Shown one piece after another: positions 60,860-64,000 of a stretch of 64,000 bases of DNA (position 1 is its first letter; each line of letters starts with the position of its first letter). The stretch covers positions 1-64,000 of the forward strand of contig NZ_JAGSOV010000055.1 in assembly GCF_023898865.1 (NCBI RefSeq), given 5' to 3'. Below the pieces are notes generated by a model. It was not told the origin of the DNA. It worked only from the letters and a program-made list of their open reading frames with translations, and ran no database searches. The DNA is from Pseudonocardia humida (GTDB taxonomy: Bacteria; Actinomycetota; Actinomycetes; Mycobacteriales; Pseudonocardiaceae). The position numbers and the translations under genes were made by a program.

Positions 60860-61891
60860 CTACTCGGCTCCCGCGGCAGCGGCCGGGCGTCCCGCCGTGA
60901 GCAGCCGCTCGCTCAGCTCCCAGAGCCGCCGTGCCGACGCCGGGTCGACAGCGTGCGGCACGACATCGGAGGTGACGATCGGCTCGGTGCCGAAGGCGCT
61001 GGGCTGCGGCGGGGCCTCGTCCAACGGGGAGATGTCGTTGTTCTTCAGGTAGACACCGCCGATCCCGGCGAGCAGCGGGCTGGCCGCGGCGAACACGATG
61101 GTGCCGGCTCCCTGTTGCGGCGTCTTCTTCTCGCGGTCGGGGTCGATGATCGGCCGACCGGAATCGTCGATCAGTCCCATCGCCAGGTTCGCGGCCCGCA
61201 CCTGGTCGTCGGGCGTCGAGGAGCCCAGGTTCGTGGTGACGACGATGCCGGGGTGCACGGCGTAGCCGCGGACTCCCTCCGCGGCCCATCGCCGGTCCAG
61301 CTCGACGGTGAACAGCACGTTGGCGGTCTTGGACTGGGCGTAGCCGAGGATGGGGTCGTAGCCGGTGGTGAAGTGGGGGTCGTCCCAGCGGATGTCGGAG
61401 ATCCGCTGGGCCCCGGAGGTCACGGTGACGACCCGGGCGCCGTGAGCAGCGCGCAGCGCGGGCAGCAGGCCCAGCGTCAGCTGGAAGTGGCCGAGGTGGT
61501 TGGTCGCGAACTGCGACTCGTAGCCGCGCGCGTCGCGGACCAGTGGGCCGCCCATGATGCCGGCGCCGTTGATCAGGATGTGCAGCGGACGGCCGGAGTC
61601 GAGGTACCGGGTGGCGAAGGCGTCGATCGACGTCGGGTCGAGGAGGTCCAGCCGGCTGATCTCGACGCGCGGGAGTCCGGCCAGCGCGGGGGCCGCCCGG
61701 TCCGGGTGGCGCGAGCCCACGGTGACGGCCGCCCCCGCCTGGCTGAGCGCCCGGGTGGCCTCCAGGCCGAGCCCGGAGTGACCGCCGGTGACGACGACGT
61801 TCCGGCCGGCCAGGTCGATGCCCGCGAGGACCTCGTCGGCCGTCGACGACGCGGTGAAGCCGGTTCCGATGGGGTGTTGCTTCTGGGGCAT
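60860..61891 (-). CDS. Short-chain dehydrogenase/reductase (retinol-dehydrogenase-like)
   Basis: 343 residues from the ATG at 61891; upstream codons in frame are weak. Rossmann motif VTGGHSGLGLEATRAL, NNAG-equivalent INGAGIMGG, catalytic Ser in VTSGAQR and Tyr/Lys in GYAQSKTAN. Size and motifs fit the WW-oxidoreductase/retinol dehydrogenase-like SDRs, NADP-dependent. Divergent from an AraC regulator, 74 bases apart, so probably its target. Physiological substrate unknown. Confidence 0.87.
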   Translation of the reverse strand: MPQKQHPIGTGFTASSTADEVLAGIDLAGRNVVVTGGHSGLGLEATRALSQAGAAVTVGSRHPDRAAPALAGLPRVEISRLDLLDPTSIDAFATRYLDSGRPLHILINGAGIMGGPLVRDARGYESQFATNHLGHFQLTLGLLPALRAAHGARVVTVTSGAQRISDIRWDDPHFTTGYDPILGYAQSKTANVLFTVELDRRWAAEGVRGYAVHPGIVVTTNLGSSTPDDQVRAANLAMGLIDDSGRPIIDPDREKKTPQQGAGTIVFAAASPLLAGIGGVYLKNNDISPLDEAPPQPSAFGTEPIVTSDVVPHAVDPASARRLWELSERLLTAGRPAAAAGAE

Positions 61892-61964
61892 GGCACCACT
61901 CTGCGCCCGACCGGCCGTACTGTGAATCATCGCCGGTCCATGAAATCTGTGCGATAGTACGAGC

Positions 61965-62966
61965 TTGGTCGGTGATCGATTGTCCGAGGTGTTCGACCTG
62001 GTCGAGGTTCGCGGACTCCTGTCCGGCGGGTTGGCGGTGCGGGGCCCGTGGGTGTCGCGCGCCGGGATCGATCACCCGCTGAAGTTCTTCGCGATGCTCC
62101 GCGGTCGGGCCCGGCTGGTCACCGACGGCGTCCACGGGATGATCGAGCTCGAGCCGGGCGACGTCGCCGTCCTGAACAACCGGTCGTGGCTGGAGGTCGA
62201 GGGCGGCACCGGCGACGGACCGCGTCGCGAGGTGACGCCCGCGGCGGACTTCCCCGCCGCCGACTTCATCCGTGCCGACGGCGGTACCGACGTCCTCGTC
62301 GGCGGTCACGTCGACCTCAATCCCACCGGTCGGGCACTGCTGCTGCAGGCGCTCCCGCCGGTGGCGCACGTCCGGGCATCGGCTGCCGCGGCGGGCAACC
62401 TGCGCGGCACCCTCCACCGGCTGTTCGACGAGGTGACCGGGGACCGGATGGGCTCCGCGTTCGCCATCCGGCAGTACGGCCAGCTCCTGGTGCTCGAGGT
62501 GCTGCGCGCCTACGTCGGCCAGACCGAGCTGCCCCCGGGATGGCTGCGGGCGCTGACCGACGAACGGCTGCGCCCGGCGCTCGGCCTCATGCACGCCGAA
62601 CCCGGGAAGCGCTGGGGTCTGGAGGACCTGGCGCGGGCCGCGGCGATGTCGCGGACGTCGTTCGCCGAACGCTTCCGGGCAACGGCGGGCGTGCCGCCGC
62701 TGACCTACCTGAACCGCTGGCGGATGCTGTTGGCGCAGCGCGCGCTCCGGGACGGCGATGCCCGCGTCGGTTCACTGGCGTTCGACCTGGGCTACGCGTC
62801 GGAGAGCGCGTTCAGTACCGCGTTCAAACGAGAGGTGGGCGAATCACCGCTGCGCTACCGCCGCCGGGTGCGCGATGAGGACTCCGGAGCACGGCTGGAG
62901 CACACTCGCCGCTGGTCGGCCGCGGCGGGGCCCGCCGCGCCGCCTACCGCCGCTCCTTCGGGATGA
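61965..62966 (+). CDS. AraC-family transcriptional regulator
   Basis: 333 residues from a TTG (a second TTG at 61980 is possible). An N-terminal cupin-like ligand domain of the AraC_binding_2/cupin_6 type (FFAMLRGRARLVTDG, LEPGDVAVLNN) and a C-terminal double helix-turn-helix (about 215-310; EDLARAAAMSRTSFAERFRA, RVGSLAFDLGYASESAFSTAFKR without interruption). TAGTAC at 61955-61960 is a possible -10. It probably controls the divergent dehydrogenase gene. The 3' end overlaps the convergent PspC gene by 23 bases. Confidence 0.85.
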   Translation: MVGDRLSEVFDLVEVRGLLSGGLAVRGPWVSRAGIDHPLKFFAMLRGRARLVTDGVHGMIELEPGDVAVLNNRSWLEVEGGTGDGPRREVTPAADFPAADFIRADGGTDVLVGGHVDLNPTGRALLLQALPPVAHVRASAAAAGNLRGTLHRLFDEVTGDRMGSAFAIRQYGQLLVLEVLRAYVGQTELPPGWLRALTDERLRPALGLMHAEPGKRWGLEDLARAAAMSRTSFAERFRATAGVPPLTYLNRWRMLLAQRALRDGDARVGSLAFDLGYASESAFSTAFKREVGESPLRYRRRVRDEDSGARLEHTRRWSAAAGPAAPPTAAPSG

Positions 62967-63129
62967 TGATCCACAGGATGATGTAGGCCAGCTCACCGGC
63001 ACCGACCAGCCCGAAGATCACGAAGACGAGGCGGACGAGACCGCGGGACAGGTTGAACCGGTCCGCGAGCGCGGCGCACACCCCGGCGATCAACTTCCCG
63101 GAACCGGGTCTGACGAGTCGAGAGGCCAT
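62944..63129 (-). CDS. PspC-domain small membrane protein
   Basis: 61 residues. LVRPGSGKLIAGVCAALADRF is split here by a basic then helical stretch, followed by one membrane segment (LVFVIFGLVGAGELAYIILWIIIP) ending KERR; both are the PspC signature. PspC proteins sense or report membrane stress. Start at 63129: TACGGT lies 6 bases upstream, suggesting a leaderless mRNA. Stand-alone, convergent with the AraC gene. Confidence 0.87.
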   Translation of the reverse strand: MASRLVRPGSGKLIAGVCAALADRFNLSRGLVRLVFVIFGLVGAGELAYIILWIIIPKERR

Positions 63130-63231
63130 GGCGCGACCGTAGTACCCGATCGCCCCGTGCACGGTCAGATCCGGGCGCAGAACTCGCGGGTGCGCTGACC
63201 GGCACCACCTGCTGCGGGCCGGAGCCGGAGA

Positions 63232-64000
63232 TCAGAGAGTCCCGACGCCTGCTGTCCGGCGCCGGAACGCGTCCGCGCTGTCGCGGCAGATGGACGCGAG
63301 CTGGGTGTGGACCTGGTCGGCGGTGGAGGGGTGGAGCTCGGCGAGCAGGGTCCGGGCCTGCGTCCACTCGGCCCGGGCGGCCACCTGGTCGCCGGCGAGG
63401 TGGTGGCAGGCGCCGAGGTGGGCGCGGCAGCTGGCCTCGGCGTACCGGTCGGCGATCGCCCGGAACAGGTCCAGTGCGTGACGGTAGCTCGACGCGGCCC
63501 GCGCGGTGTCGCCCACGTGGAGGTGGATGTCGGCCAGGCACGACCACGTGTGCGCCTCGAACGGGCGGTTGCCCAGCGCCTGGTGCCGCGCGAGCGCCTG
63601 CTCGCAGACGGCAAGCCCTTCGCTGTGGCGCCCCGCCAATCCGTGGTATCGGCCGAGGTCGGTGAGCGCGATGGCGTGCCCGACGTGGTCGCCGAGCTGC
63701 TCGAACAGCTCGCCGGCGCAGCGCGCTGCCTGGAACGCGGCCGCGTTGTCGCCCTGCAACCCGTGCACCAGGCTGCGGTAGTAGTGCGTCCACGCGTGGC
63801 CGGCGGGCTCCCCGGGCGAGCGCTCCAGGGCGGCGTCGAGGTGGCGGTGCGCGTCGTCGAACCGACCCAGGTCGGCCAGCGCGGCGGCCAGGTCGTGGCG
63901 CACGCGGACCTCTGAGGTCCGCTCGCCCGACCGCTGGACGGCGGCCAGCGCGGCGAGCTGCGACTCGGCGCGATCGTGCCAGCGGCCCTGCCGGTGCAGC
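63232..64000 (-). CDS. Tetratricopeptide-repeat protein, C-terminal part (SARP/AfsR-like regulator probable)
   Basis: The frame is open to the window edge, so the 5' end is missing. At least six TPR units of about 40 residues are visible (ADLGRFDDAHRHLDAAL, DLGRYHGLAGRHSEGLAVC, CLADIHLHVGDTARAASSY, HLGACHHLAGDQVAARAEW). This pattern is the usual C-terminal half of large actinobacterial BTAD/NB-ARC regulators or of TPR-only signalling proteins; the N-terminal domains needed to decide are outside. Confidence 0.75.
   Translation of the reverse strand, partial: LHRQGRWHDRAESQLAALAAVQRSGERTSEVRVRHDLAAALADLGRFDDAHRHLDAALERSPGEPAGHAWTHYYRSLVHGLQGDNAAAFQAARCAGELFEQLGDHVGHAIALTDLGRYHGLAGRHSEGLAVCEQALARHQALGNRPFEAHTWSCLADIHLHVGDTARAASSYRHALDLFRAIADRYAEASCRAHLGACHHLAGDQVAARAEWTQARTLLAELHPSTADQVHTQLASICRDSADAFRRRTAGVGTL

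Overview
High-GC actinobacterial chromosome, most like Pseudonocardia or a close relative (inferred from base composition, GTG/TTG starts, ATGA/GTGA gene overlaps, TAGCGT(N7)GTG leaderless starts and gene content, not from a marker gene). No rRNA, tRNA or CRISPR array was seen. The window is mostly accessory DNA: several catabolic islands, each with its own regulator, separated by decayed insertion sequences and truncated genes.

Layout. 1-6.2 kb: end of an arginine deiminase gene, an APC amino-acid antiporter and an NhaC-type antiporter, then a membrane-anchored HtrA-like protease and a convergent membrane alpha/beta-hydrolase. 6.2-8 kb: a broken metallo-beta-lactamase-fold gene and an OmpA-domain fragment. 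8-16.3 kb: an arabinan/pentosan island with a LacI regulator, a sugar-binding lipoprotein lacking its permease, three secreted five-bladed beta-propeller (GH43-type) hydrolases, several copies of a TGTTAACGTTAACA-like operator, an IS701 scar and a decayed integrase.

16.3-30.3 kb: the most unusual locus. A leftward operon encodes a PotD-like binding lipoprotein, two tandem N,N-dimethylformamidase-large-subunit-like proteins, a split transketolase and a class III PLP enzyme. A divergent rightward operon encodes two permeases and an ATPase of the polyamine type, a class II aldolase and a PfkB kinase, followed by an IclR regulator. The near-total translational overlap suggests one pathway: import of a small N-substituted compound, hydrolysis of a C-N bond, then kinase/aldolase/transketolase processing of the carbon skeleton. 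The substrate is unknown.

30.3-35.4 kb: a graveyard of IS630 and IS3 fragments around a GT2-like glycosyltransferase and a small protein whose C-terminal half resembles the KH domain of ribosomal protein S3. 35.4-43 kb: an IclR-controlled operon (an internally duplicated protein of unknown family, a ThDP enzyme, a GltS symporter, an omega-aminotransferase and the stub of a zinc alcohol dehydrogenase) cut off by an apparently intact IS110 element. 43.5-49.8 kb: LysR regulator and a Ugp-like ABC operon with a built-in metallophosphoesterase.

49.8-56.7 kb: small accessory genes (an excisionase-like gene with an internal amber codon, a HEPN-motif protein, a luciferase-like oxidoreductase, an Asp-nucleophile alpha/beta-hydrolase, a folD fragment, a TetR/amidohydrolase pair, and a zinc-ribbon plus Ig-like/TIR pair with a broken TIR domain) among copies of a palindromic repeat. 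56.7-64 kb: a NarL-type two-component system flanking a two-gene ABC exporter, an SDR/AraC divergent pair, a PspC protein and the end of a TPR protein.
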